Positions 12,631 to 24,431 of a stretch of 64,000 bases of DNA are shown here, in pieces. Each line of letters begins with the position of its first letter. Positions within the stretch are counted from its first letter, which is position 1. The translations under genes and the position numbers were made by a program. Origin of the DNA: Ricinus communis (lineage: Eukaryota > Streptophyta > Magnoliopsida > Malpighiales > Euphorbiaceae). The stretch is from contig NC_063261.1 of NCBI RefSeq assembly GCF_019578655.1, positions 17,164,216-17,228,215 on the forward strand, written 5' to 3'. The notes below the pieces were generated by a model that saw nothing but the letters and a program-made list of their open reading frames with translations, was not told where the DNA came from and ran no database searches.

Positions 12631-12910
12631 AAAGATGAGATTCCAATTTCATCTTTTTCGTCTTATTAGGTGAATTATTTTCTGCTTTTCTACATGTGAT
12701 ATGTAAGTGTATTATTAAGACTTATCGTCTTAATATGCATGTAAGATGTATCAGTGTATTATTAGATATGACTTATCCTTTTGTAAGTGGGAAATCTCAT
12801 CTTTTCTTCTAAGGAAGACATGTGTCAAAGATAAGATTCTCACCTTATCTTTTCTGTCTTATTGTATTTAGGCGTCTCTATATAAAGAGGAGTTAAAAAG
12901 TAATGAAGCA
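12631..12910 (+). promoter_or_regulatory. Pararetrovirus-type promoter candidate with TATA box and duplicated palindromes
   Basis: A strong TATA box, TATATAAAG, lies at 12879-12887 in the intergenic region downstream of the viral polymerase, where caulimovirids keep the promoter for pregenomic RNA. Two 37-bp imperfect direct repeats (12631-12667 and 12827-12863) flank the upstream part. Each is itself a near palindrome (AAAGATGA..TCATCTTT and AAAGATAAG..CTTATCTTT). A third small hairpin (ATTAAGAC..GTCTTAAT) lies near 12715-12735. Activity is inferred; no experimental evidence is available here. Confidence 0.5.
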
Positions 12911-14153
12911 AGCAAGTTTTCCTTCCTTTCATCTATGAGCATAATATTCTTCTCTCTCATGGCTTTCTAAATTCTTCATCTCTTCTTCTCGATCCATTGG
13001 CTATGAGCTAATTGTTTGCACGATCTGTTCTTCTATGATCCAAAAAGGCTAACTCGGCTATAAGAATCCAAAAGAGCAAAAAGACCTCTCATGGCAAGGT
13101 GCTTCTATACGGTCTTAGCTTGAGAATTTCTCCTGCCTTGAGTGAAATATAACTCATAACAATTTTCATGTGATTTTATGAAAGATTATATAATTTAAAT
13201 ACTTATAAATAATTAATTTTTATTGTTTTATATTAAATACGTAAAAATTATATATAGAACAAAAAGAATAGCAGTTGATCATTTAAATCATTTGAACTAG
13301 TAAAATATCAAAACTTTGATTAGAATTGCAAAAAGTAATCGTAGAAAGGGCATGAGAAATAAAAGGTTTTCCCGTTAACATCCACCCCACACGACACAGC
13401 AAGTTTAACTTTTACAAAATGTTTTCCTTCCTGATTTAGTTTCCTCCGTTATTTTCTCTTTTCCCAAACATAGTGTTAGAGAAAGGAATGTAGTGAGAGA
13501 TGAACAGAACCACACAGTTGTACAGTGAAGCGCATGTGGCTGGCTGTTGCTGACGCGGTGACGGCTTGGGTTACAAAAGTTGCATGGGATTGGATACACA
13601 TTAAACGTGTAATTTTGACATTGAGCATTCAATTGCCTGCTTTTATTATTCCACGTGTCATCATCACCTCAATTTCACAAAAATATCTGTCTTTTCTTGT
13701 GTCACACTTGACCCTACGCACCCGCAATTTATAATTAAGGAGTGATTTATTTAATTAATTAAATTGAATTCAAATTAAATACAGCCTTCTTAGTTTTTGA
13801 TATTTTAGCTTATATTACATAGAAAAATAACTGTGTGAACATATTTGCTAATAGAATTATTGAAAATTTATTAATGTATATTTATCAGTTTTATATAAAT
13901 ATTTTTAATTTTTTAATATGCTTTTAATGAATAATTAAATATTTAATTTTGTACAAATCAATTTTTTTTTAGTTTTTAAATTCATTTAAACTCACAAGGC
14001 ATATAACAAATTTTAATAAATTTAACTCTAAAGATTTAAATGGATCAATTTAATTACAGCTATAGATCTGTGTTTTCTTTTCCATAAATACAAGTTTCCT
14101 TCACCTTTTTTCTTTTTCTCTTATTTATATTAATACTCCATCTCTTCACATGT
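12911..14153. other. Intergenic spacer, partly viral leader-like, no gene seen
   Basis: The first 250 bp may be leader sequence of the endogenous viral copy, but I see no clear primer-binding site. From about 13370 to 13740 the DNA is less AT-rich and has CACGTG-like G-box fragments (CACGTGTC near 13650). The short ORFs on both strands there have no recognisable domain. The rest is AT-rich. Confidence 0.45.
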
Positions 14154-15021
14154 GTTTTATTTGGGTTAATTTCACCGCTGGTACTAAACCTTTGCACTTT
14201 TTTCCAAATGGTACCAAACCTTCAATTTGTGTCTTTTTGGTACCACTCCTATTATTTCTGTATTTTCCGCCAGTACCACAGAGGAATCCGACACTTATTT
14301 GCTGATGTGGCTGCCGGAATTTGAATTGATAACACACTACTTGCCACATCTGTTGCTGACTCAACAAATAGTTATCAAACTCAGCAATTAAAAACATCTA
14401 GTTTTTATTCCCAATTTATAACCTTAAACCCCAAATAAAAAACCCTAAATCAGGAAAATTTCCAAATTATGAAACCTAGTTTTTATTCAAACCATTGTCA
14501 GATTTGCAGAAAATGGCGGTAGGAGGCTGCACTAGTAGCAGTAGCGAGGATGAGCAACTCCCTCCTCAAGCTCGACGTGGAACGGCGAGGAAGGAAAAAG
14601 AAAAAGGGCAGCGCCAGTAAAGGACGTAAGGAGGAAGAAGTTTCGGTGGCTGATAGTAGTGATGGGTGGCTAGAAATGGTGGAGATGGGTGAGGAGAGGT
14701 GCAGCGAGGCAGGAAGAATGAGCAAGAGGATGGGGGCTTGAGTGATATTTTCCAAAAGATAAAAAATTCCATAAGCACCCTCTCCAATTGCTGACTAGGA
14801 ATTAAGTTGTTGAGTTAGCAACAAGTGTGGCAAGTGGTGTGTTATCAATTCAAAATCCGACGGCCACATCAGCAAATAAGTGCCGGATTCCTCTTTGGTA
14901 CTGGCAGAAGATACAAAAATAATAGGAGTTGTACCAAAAAGAAACAAATTGAAGGTTTGGTACCATTTGGAAAAAAAGTGCGAAGGTTTGATACCAGCGG
15001 TGCAATTAACCCGTTTTATTT
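14154..15021. mobile_element. Non-autonomous Mutator-like element (MULE) with 9-bp target duplication
   Basis: The element spans 14163-15012 (850 bp) and is flanked by identical 9-bp direct repeats GTTTTATTT at 14154-14162 and 15013-15021, the hallmark length of Mutator insertions. Long terminal inverted repeats of about 205 bp (14163-14367 and 14807-15012) start with GGGTTAATTKCACCGCTGG and match at roughly nine positions in ten; weaker similarity extends to about 14391 and 14785. The interior (about 14500-14750) is clearly more GC-rich than its surroundings and has short ORFs on both strands, none recognisable. No transposase is present, so movement would depend on a transposase from elsewhere. 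The conserved arms and perfect duplication suggest a fairly recent insertion. Confidence 0.88.
14498..14755 (-). other. GC-rich interior of the MULE, possible captured gene fragment
   Basis: This interior segment stands out from the AT-rich surroundings. It is open for 85 codons on the minus strand (serine/leucine-rich) and for 63 codons on the plus strand (lysine/glutamate-rich, 14550-14741). Neither matches a domain I know. Pack-MULEs often carry host gene pieces, so a captured exon is possible but unproven. Confidence 0.3.
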
Positions 15022-15670
15022 TGTATCATTCAATTATTATTTTGAGGTTTTATTTGATAATATCTAAAATCTACTTTTCTATTCATAAATTTTGATCATA
15101 TAAAAATTAATATCAAAATAATACTTCTAATAGTCACTCTAAAAATAAATATATCATTTTTAATTATATCTGCAAGTTGATGAAAATATAAATTTAACAT
15201 ATTAAATTTAATTAATCGAACGTATAATATAAATTGTTGTTATCGAAAAGAATTTTAAGATATTAAATTTACATAAAAATATTAAAATATCAAATTTCTA
15301 AAATTATGGAAATGTTTTAACAAAATTATTGAATTCGCTATTAGATAGACTCACTCTACGTCCAATATTTTGACTGTGTGAGTTAGCATTTCGACGCACC
15401 AAAAGTATGTTTTCCATTTGGCATTCATTTCTCATGTCAATTAATCTAATATCTTTAACAAGTTAACTTGTCTTTGAAAGTACTCTCACATATTGAAAAA
15501 CACACGTTTGTAATTTTTTATTTAATATTTTAATATTTTAATGAATCATTTTATTCAAACTTATTTTATTTTTTTAGAAAACAACAACTCAACTTTAATG
15601 GTTGCACTGAGAATTGTACACAATTAATTAACTACGGGCACTCCAAAAGCTATTTAATAAATAAAATTTA

Positions 15671-15958
15671 TATTATATCTTGTTGAAATTTATAAAATTT
15701 ATAAGATTTATTTGTAAAATTTAAAATTTATATATTTTTTATGAAATGAAAGTTAATTTAAAATTCTATATAATTAAATTTGTGTGAAATTAAATATTAC
15801 TAAATTAATTTCTAACAAAATAGATATAATTTTCAAATGAATTCTACGTTAGTAAGGCAATATATTACATAATGCAAAAATATTTTTCATATTATTTTCA
15901 TTTTATTACTTTTTTCTAATGAAATAAATCTTTTAATGGATTTCAACTAAATATAGCA
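15671..15958 (+). mobile_element. AT-rich MITE, copy 1
   Basis: A segment of about 290 bp with no ORF and terminal inverted similarity: near the left end TTGTTGAAATTTATAAAA, near the right end the reverse complement of TTTAGTTGAAATCC. Its interior (TATATAATTAAATTTGTGTG, then AAATGAATTCTACGTTAGTA) recurs at about 17861-18110 in the same orientation and at 40494-40780 inverted, so this is a dispersed family. Confidence 0.5.
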
Positions 15959-16082
15959 ATAATAAACTATATATTAATATATAATTATTTTTATCTAAAA
16001 ATTTCTTTATAAATGAATGATTTCCTTCTCCTTATACTTATAATTAATAACTAATAGTCATACAATAATTATCCCTGATTTC

Positions 16083-16105
16083 ATATATATATATATATAT
16101 ATATA
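16083..16105. repeat. (TA)n microsatellite
   Basis: An uninterrupted alternating AT run of about 23 bp in an intergenic spacer. Similar short TA runs occur near 17656, 22593 and 26889. Confidence 0.9.
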
Positions 16106-17860
16106 CCAAAATATTCAATCAACCAATGATGTAAAAGATAGAGATAAATTACAGAAATTTTTAAAATTTTTTAAAATAGCATATTACATACTAAAAACTA
16201 ATTTCACTATCTTATTTGTATAATGACATGAGATTCAATTAGTTTTAGGCTTTGAAAAAAACTGCCGTAACCATTTTCAATTTACATTCTTTTACATATT
16301 AGAAAGTGTTAACTTTGCTTTTTAATAGATATAAATTACAAAATAATAATTCTTTTCACTCTAACAGAATAAAATAATACTATCGTCATTAGTTAAAAAA
16401 TAAGTTAACTCTAAAAATATAATTATTCTATTTTTCAAATTTAAAAGCGTAATTGAACTACTTTAAAGCTTAAAAAACTTGGATATAAAATTTTAAAGAC
16501 TTATTTGTACAGTTGGCTTTTTTATAATGAGTGATACCCAAAGTATCACTTCATCCACCCATTGGCCCTATAATAGAATGAAAAGAATTAAGGAAGAAAA
16601 ATGAAGGATGCAAAAAGTTCAGATAACAGTGCCAAGCAGGCTGATACCCAAATATTTCTGAAGTGGTCCTTATAAGAGACAAAGTGCTTTCATTTTTTTT
16701 CAAACAAGTTGTCACAAAAAAGCACCTCCTTAATAGATATAAGATCAGAGTTAGCCAAAAACTAAAATCCTAATTTCAATCCAACTGTATCAATCACATC
16801 TTATTCATGGAATGGTCCTGTTTTCCTCTACCACTATCAACATTAATGGGCCTCTCTATTTTTGGTAGCAGCTTTTAGTTGGGTTTTCAAATGTGAAAAG
16901 TATTTTATTTATTTAATGGAGTTTGTGATGGAGAATTTGAGAAAGTGGAAACTCTTTATTGGATTCATTTCTTTCCCCAACTGCCTACAAAACTCTCATC
17001 ATGTAGATATTGATAAAAGGAGATATAGAAAGGATAAGATAAAGACATTATTTATTTTAAAACTAGAAACATATGTGTATTTTTATGAGAAATATGAATA
17101 AAAATTATATTATTAATTTTCTTAAAAAAAGACTGTATTATTAATAATTTTACAAAAATAGTGGTGTGAGGCTTTGTTTAGCATGATTATTAATTTATTA
17201 TTTTATTTCGATTAAAATATTACCCAGATCGTGTAATTTGTATACTATTTTTTTCTAATTTAAAATTTTATTTAATTTATATTTTCATGCTTACAGACTA
17301 AATTTTGATTCAAAACAATTGGTGTTAAGGGAAATAACACAACAGATATAAAAGAAAAAATTAATTTTTATTTATGATTAATTGCAAAAAAAAGGTTAAA
17401 GTGTCAATTTATCTCTTAAATTTAAAATCTGAGCAATTGGTTAGGATGTTAACTTTTTAGCCAATATATCTAATAACTTATCAAAAGTAACCAATTCATC
17501 CATTAAAATATTTAATTTATAAATAAATTCAATTTCGTCATTCAACTTTACTATAAATGTAAAATTGTATAAAATAATTTTTTATTAAATTAGACTAAAA
17601 TATTTTAATTCTAACATAATCCGATCTTAATATTCAATAAAGATAATTAAATTATATATATATATATATTTATAATTAAAATTATTATTTATAATTAGAA
17701 AACTAGAAAACTAGAATATTAACTATATTATAAAATTACATATCAGTATTATATTTATGCGTTAAAATAATATGCTCATAAATATTATGTCTGCATATCA
17801 AATTTAATTAATCTTAATTATTAAATGTACCATTGATAGATAGATAACTCTAGCTTATAT

Positions 17861-18110
17861 TATGTTTGGTTAAAATTCATAAAATTTATTTTCTTTAAAT
17901 GAAGGAAAAATTGATTTAAAGTTTTACATAGTCAAATTTGTGAGGAATTAATTATAGCTAAACTAAATTTTATTAAAATAGGTAGATTTTTTAAATGAAT
18001 CCCACATTAATAAGTCATATGATATTTTATAGTATTAAAATATATTATTTAATTTTATTAATTTAATTTTTTTACTTTTTTTATATTTTTTCAAATAAAA
18101 CAAAACTTAA
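17861..18110 (+). mobile_element. AT-rich MITE, copy 2
   Basis: This copy starts with TTTGGTTAAAATTCATAAAA and shares the interior order of copy 1, including CATAGTCAAATTTGTGAGG and AAATGAATCCCACATTAATA. The right end is poorly defined, so the boundary is approximate. No ORF. Confidence 0.45.
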
Positions 18111-18641
18111 TTAGATATTTAATTAGTTTACGGGTTGGGATAAATTATATTTGCAGTTACTGAACTTTATACTTTGTAACAAATTGGTACAATACTTTTA
18201 ATTTGTATTTAAATGGTTATTAATTTTTAATTTTAATACTGCTGGATTTTTTTGATATATTTAGATAATAAATTATACAGATGATTATTAAGATTTATAA
18301 TTTATAACAATAAAATACCAAATTTTTTATTTATTATAAAAATATATCACTCAAGTATCTTTTAAAATTAAAATTTTAAAATATTTTTATTATAATTTAA
18401 TAAGTATCCATATAAATATTTTTCACACCAATTGTAAAAATTTATCAGTATTATTAAAATTAAAATTAAAATTTAATAATTATTTAATTAATCAAACGTT
18501 ACAAATTAGAAAGTCAAATGTAATTTACTGATACGGGTTCTCCTGTGTATTTGATATCTGGATAAGAATAAAGACAAAGCCCATTAACGTACTGAAAAGC
18601 TTTAGAATTGTCAAATACAAAGCCCACGTTTCGCTTTACAC

Positions 18642-20799
18642 ATGTCCACCTTTATTCTTCTTCACTCCTTCAAATTTCCCATTCACTCACTTCACTTCAC
18701 TTCACCCGCCAACAGTTTCCAATTCCCAGCGCCGGGAATCAACGACCTTTTCAACTACCCAAAAGACCGAAACATGTTTTCACTTCTCAGAGGCACAAAA
18801 CCTGCCGCCATCGCTGCCGCTGCAGCAATCAAACACTTCACCACCAAAATCCCCCCTGCGAAGCCTCCAACTTATGTACACCAAACGGAAACGTCCTCTT
18901 TACGGTTAGGATTAGGGTCTATACGAAAAGTTAGCGACAAAAGCACTACAGATTACTATCACATTAGAGCTAATGTGAATTGCCCTAGATGTTCCTCACA
19001 TATGCTGGTGCTCTTCTCGAACCGGCCATTGTCAATTACCGGCCGTGAAACTGGGATTTACCAAGCGGTTAATTAAATGGCGTTTTATTTAGGCCGTTTA
19101 GGTTAGAGCCTTTGCAGGGGAGTTTTATTGAGCTTGGTAGGGTTAAGGGTTTTGATAATGGTAATTGTAGCAGTAGTAATGTTAATTGTAAGGATACAGA
19201 GGGCGTTATTGTAAAAGATTGTGGTAAAAGTGGAAGCTTTGACGTGGCCTGTGATGATGTTGATGATGATAATGATGATGTGAAGTTGGAGAATGAGTTG
19301 CCTACTCCTAAAGAGATTTGTAAAGGGTTTGATGAGTTTGTTATTGGGCAGGATAGAGCTAAAAAGGTTTGGCTTTTAATTTAAATTTAAATTTGCTTTG
19401 ATGTTTGTGTTTGACTGGTCTAGTTAGTAGTAAGTTTTTTTAGTGAAACTAAATTAACGACAAGGTTATCTCGATGAAGTTTAATATAGTTGGATTTAAA
19501 TTCATATCTGTTTTCTTTAATTGTTGCAGGTGCTGTGGCAGTTTATAACCACTACAAGAGGATATATCATGGTTCCAAACATAAAGAGTGAGTCTTTAAT
19601 AGTCTGTTAGTGAGTGGTTTAGTTTTGTTATTGTTGCAGTTGCATTTCACTAAAAGACACCATTGCATGCTCTGACTAAAAGCAGTCAAAACATGAAGAT
19701 TTAGTTATGCCCAAAATTGCCTTTAGCCATTAATTTTAATTTTAATGCTTTTAGAAGAAAGCTTTTGAGAAGCAGCCTTAGACCTTTTCTTTTGTCAATC
19801 ATTAGCACTTGTTTGGCAGTTCTTGAAGGTAGATGTTTGTCCGTCTGATGTTACTTTCATTAACTTGACATATTTATTTGGATGTCAGATCTGGAGTGGA
19901 CATGATAGTCAAAACGATGACAATGAGATTGTAGAATTAGATAAGAGTAATGTATTGTTGATGGGTCCCACTGGCTCAGGTATGGTGAATGTTTTCTTCC
20001 TTTTTTGATTTGGTTATTTCATGTAGTGTAAATTACCATTTTCCTATGATATAAGTGTTGATATGCTGCTTCTTCTGAGAACTTCTTCGGCGACTGTTTC
20101 TGGTATTATCTGGTGACGCCTCAGTGTATATTCCTCCTCTAAACTGCAGAAATAAAGGAGGACTCAAGTTTGCATTAAGCTTGATTTTTAATTCCTCATT
20201 CATGTAAAACTGTATGTTTTGTGTTATTGTTTTCGATGATACTGCTTTCACTTATTGAGCCTTTTTGCAGGTAGAAAGTTGCAATTTGAAGTTAATGACT
20301 TGTTGAGTTTTCTCGAATGAAATTGACAAGAATGAAGCAATTTTGTTGTGGTGCTGTAGGTCCTTATGGAGCCAAAAAATGCTCTTGGCAAACAGTACAA
20401 AAAGATGTTCAGCACGAATGATGTAAGTTTTTGTTCCTTGGTTTGTGTGGGAAACCTCTTTGCTTTCTTCTCCTTTGCCTATTAGCTGATGCTTATTTGC
20501 GAGCTCTTTATGTGGTTGCTTGTTATCTTTATATTTCTTCAGGTCAAACTGCATTTTACTGATGAAGCATTGAGGTTAATTGCAAAGAAAGCAATGGCTA
20601 AGAACACCGGTGCACGAAGTTTGAGAGCAATATTAGAACGCATTCCCACAGAAGCAATGTATGAGGTATTCCTTAATAGCATATTCTATCTACTTTGCCA
20701 TGCAAATGCATGTATAATTAGCTCCCTTCATTTTGTCGCATTTCCAAAGTGTTGTCAGTTGCTGCTTCACTAGTTTGGGGGTTGCCATGATTTCTTACC

Positions 20800-20845
<46 letters not shown>

Positions 20846-22218
20846 AGTAGGCCTACGTTTTATATTCCGTGTGCATGTGGAAGGAGGTAGTTAAAATCCA
20901 AGGATTTTGGCAAAATCAATGGGTTGTAAAGCCTTGGGTTTTTATAAGTTTTTAAGTTCATAGATTTGTTCATACTATCTTGTTTTGCATACACATCTAA
21001 TCATGGATTTTAAGGGTATCTGTCGGATAAAGAAAAACATGGAACAATTCTTATTCGTTATATTGAGGGATTTCACAAAAATCCACTTCCTATATGGGTT
21101 TTGAGAATTTCTCATTTTAAAAGTTTGGGTAGATTAGGGATTTTGCAAAATCTGTGGATCTTGTCCCTTTTTCTTAACCAATTACAGATTTTGATGTAAT
21201 CAATGGATTCTGCGAAATCCTTATTAAAAAAACCCTCAAAAAAAACATTGCCTAAGATGGCAACAATATGTGATACTTATCCTCTTGGTACATTTAAACT
21301 CTAATAAATTTATGATCACATGCTAAAAAGCCGTCAATCTTATTTTCATTTTTATTGATGGTTATCTGGTGCACAGATTCCGGAGAGTAAAAAAGGAAGC
21401 AATTGTATAAGTGCAGTTTTGGTAGATGAGGAGGCGGTTGGGTCAGCAAATGCACCAGAGACATGGAGCGAATATTCATGGGGGTGCAATGGGGTGCAGT
21501 TTTCATGCAACAAAGTTGAAAGATTTGGTATACCATTCATCACCTCTTTCTCCTCTTTATTTGTTTTGCAAGCGGGTATACTTCTAATCTTGTTGACTGA
21601 GATTTGACTTATGGGACTTGGCTACAAGAGCTAATTTCCTAGCCGCAACATAGAAGACCGACCTTCTACTACAGTTTTAGTAGATTTAGCATGAATGCAC
21701 GAAAATTTGCTCATTGTATCACTTGACTCACTGCCATACAGTAAAAGAATATTAGCGTCTGAATTTAGTCCATTTGTCTTCAAAATCACGTCAATGAAAG
21801 AAAAAGGACTTGGCTTCCGCGGAAAGCTCATGGAGCCCATTTGTTGTCACGTGAGAGTTGATGTATTTTTCTGGCTATTTATTGCATAAAAATGGACAAC
21901 TTATTTGGATTGATCTTGCAGTTGCATTCAATTAGAGGATCTAATGCATTGTACTTGTTGTCTTAAGGCAGTAGGTTGTCCTTTTAAATCGCAGAGGAAT
22001 GGTGATGAATCCTGTTCTTCATCTTTCAATGCTGTATTCGGCATGAATTTTGCGTCAGAAACATGCGACTATTTTTTTTCTTCTCTTGAAGTTATTTTCA
22101 AAATGCTTCCTGATTGTCTAATGTTTTGAACATGGGCTTGCAGGGGAATGGTGCGATTGCACAGGCTAAGCATTCAGAGGGCGAACCGGAATTTCAGTCA
22201 AGAGCCCTGAGCTTGTAA
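18642..22218 (+). pseudogene. CLPX: Decayed mitochondrial-type ClpX (AAA+ unfoldase) gene lacking the ATPase core
   Basis: ClpX-like pieces appear in order. An N-terminal targeting-like region starts at 18642 or 18774 (MFSLLRGTKPAA). The first half of the zinc-binding domain follows (NCPRCSSHMLVLFSNRPLSI). Next comes [20 protein letters not shown], then an intron (19367-19529) and VYNHYKRIYHGSKHK, then VELDKSNVLLMGPTGS at the start of Walker A (near 19935-19980). The gene then jumps to LMEPKNALGKQYKKMFS (20360), [20 protein letters not shown] (20546) and a C-terminal tail with stop TAA at 22216-22218. Missing are the second CxxC of the zinc finger, the end of Walker A, Walker B, sensor 1 and the pore loops. 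Stop and frame breaks occur near 19074, 19530 and in the third exon. Retained introns show origin by DNA duplication or in-place decay, not retrotransposition. ClpX normally feeds substrates to ClpP in the mitochondrial matrix; this copy cannot. Confidence 0.85.
20803..20843. repeat. (GA)n microsatellite
   Basis: A perfect GA dinucleotide run of about 41 bp within an intron-derived part of the ClpX pseudogene. Likely length-polymorphic. Confidence 0.95.
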
Positions 22219-22797
22219 CTATAACAGAGCATGTGTACATTATGTCTACATGTGTACCTTCCACATTACGAATGCAATTAAAATAAGTCTCACAAGGTCT
22301 CTTCAAAAAACCAGAGCATGCTTGGCCAGAAAAAGGCTAAACTGAATGGAATGCAGGCGAAGGATCCAATTCCATACAGTCAAGTTTTAAACAAAAATAT
22401 AATGTTATAACTAATTTCTTGGTTCTTTTCGTGATAAAAATAGTTAGAAATAAAAAATGAAAAGTGTTGTCAAACTATATTTTAACTTATTTTCCATAGT
22501 TATCTTTTCTTTCCACTCATTTTTTACTTTCTTTTTTTTTTATATTCTTTTTCAAATGCATCTTTATACATTTACACAAACATATACATACACAAATATA
22601 TATATATATATATGTTGGAAGATGTACAATTTGTAATAGATGTTGTATTTTCTTATTTTTTATTATTTACAATATTATTTTAAATTTTATTGAATTTATG
22701 CTCGGTTTGTATTAATATGTCAAACATTTAATATTGAATACTCATATTTGATTAATTTATGTTTTGTAATTTTTTTATTTTAGTAATTTAAATTATC

Positions 22798-23059
22798 ATA
22801 AATGGGTATCCATTTAATTACCAAAATATTCATATAAACGTATTTTTAAGGGTAAGGTATCCGTTATCCATTTAAATATCTATAAAATTTATTTAATAGT
22901 TATTTAATTTAAACGAGTTTTAATAGGGTTCGGGTAGTATGCGGGTAACAAGAAAAAAATTTTAAACGGATTTGAGACGGGTTCGGGTAAGTATAGTTTA
23001 AACGGGTTCGGGTTCAGATAGTATTAAACGGGCAGGTACCTACCTGTTGCCATCCCTAG
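22798..23059. mobile_element. hAT-like transposon terminus (truncated)
   Basis: The segment ends with CTGTTGCCATCCCTAG and is rich in the subterminal motif GGGTTCGGGTA / CGGGTTCGGGT (four or more copies between 22925 and 23020). This is the usual look of one end of plant hAT elements whose tips read TAGGGATGGCAA. I could not find a matching opposite end or target duplication, so it is called a fragment. Confidence 0.4.
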
Positions 23060-23701
23060 TAGAGTCAATCAAATGAGTCGAGGGATTCTAGTCAAAATCA
23101 ATTAATTTTATATTTAAAATCTATAGATTTTTAAAATTTTATCATTTTGATTAAATATAAAAATAATTAATTTTTGTTTACAAATAAGGATAATTTAGAA
23201 CAATATAAATTTATTAGGGATAATATTTTATATTATATTTGGCAAATTAAAACTCTTAAAAATGAGACATTTTGGAAGGTGAAAGATTGTTAAAATTCTA
23301 TCTTTTGGATTTTGAATATTCACTATTATTTTGAGTAGAGTCAGACGGATTCTACCAATAAAGTATTAAATTAATAAATTCATATTCATAATTATAAAAT
23401 ATAAACCAGAATCATATGTTATGAATACAGATTTATGAGTAAAAGTTTTAAACCTTAATTATAAAATTAAAGGTTCATAGGATAAAATGATATATTCATA
23501 AACTAAAAATATTAGGTTCGTAAATTATAAACTACAAGTTAATTATACTTAATGTCTAAGATTCATATATTGTATTATAGAAATTCATAGAGAAGCTATA
23601 GGCCTATAGACTAAAAATTAAAGATTCATCGCATGCACACTTGAGATTCATAAATTATAGTGTAGAAATTTATAAATTAAAAAATAAATTAATTATTAAC
23701 C

Positions 23702-24059
23702 AATGAATTTACTGTTTACGAAAAATGAATTTAATCTTATAATTGATGTACCTATAAATGATACTTAAAATTTTTATTGCTTATGCCTATATTAAATAGT
23801 GAATTTTCAATATACTTACTGATGAATTTACAATTCATAAATGATGAATTTGCATTTTAAGTTGATGGACCTATAAACAATACTTAATAATTATGTTGCT
23901 TACATTTATATGTAGGAATAAATTTTCAATGAATTCATTGATGAATTTACAGTTCACGAACGATGAATTTACATTTTATAGTTAATGAATTTATAAACAA
24001 TGCTTAACAATTTTATTGCTTATATTTATATTTAACAGTGAATTTCCAATGAATCTACC
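23702..24059. repeat. 119-bp degenerate tandem repeat, three copies
   Basis: Three consecutive copies at about 23702-23820, 23821-23939 and 23940-24059 share the order GATGAATTTAC..TTCA, then TTATAGTTGATG..CCTATAAA, then a block TACTTAA..TTTATTGCTTA. They are clearly diverged, so the array is old. The preceding 150 bp (TTCATAAATTAT motifs) may be a further decayed unit. No ORF. Confidence 0.7.
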
Positions 24060-24431
24060 ATATTACTAATGGACTTACAATTTATGTTTAATAAATATAA
24101 CTTATCATATATAAAAATTTGTGACAGTGAAAATGCAATGTTATATAGAAGATAAATACAATATTTTAGAAAAAAGTATAAAATTATCCTTATTAACCAT
24201 AAAAATGTTAAAATATATATATAAAATTACATTGAGAAATTTATAATTTTTTTAAAATAATCTAATAATTAATATCTGAAAAAATAAATTTAAGATTTAA
24301 AATTTAATAAAATTAGTAATCTATTAATATCAAATATAAAAGATATATTATACAATTTAATTAATTTATTAGGACATGACAATCTTACTATCCAAAAAGT
24401 TAAATAAAATGAATAAAAAAAAAATAGATGT

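Larger units (their letters stand above)
15022..18600. other. AT-rich intergenic spacer with repeats
   Basis: Apart from the MITE copies and a TA microsatellite, nothing coding is recognisable. An ORF at 16862-17101 has no known domain. The stretch at 17380-17560 resembles decayed transposon termini of the kind reading as unspecific ORF-less AT-rich text. Confidence 0.5.
22219..24431. other. AT-rich intergenic spacer with transposon terminus and tandem repeat
   Basis: This spacer holds a (TA)n run near 22593-22612, a hAT-like terminus ending at 23059 and a 119-bp tandem repeat at 23702-24059. No gene is recognisable elsewhere in it. Confidence 0.5.

Noticed and set aside
13405..13734. Possible small gene in the less AT-rich stretch with G-box-like motifs
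   Set aside because: ORFs on both strands are short and without recognisable domains or splice-supported extension.
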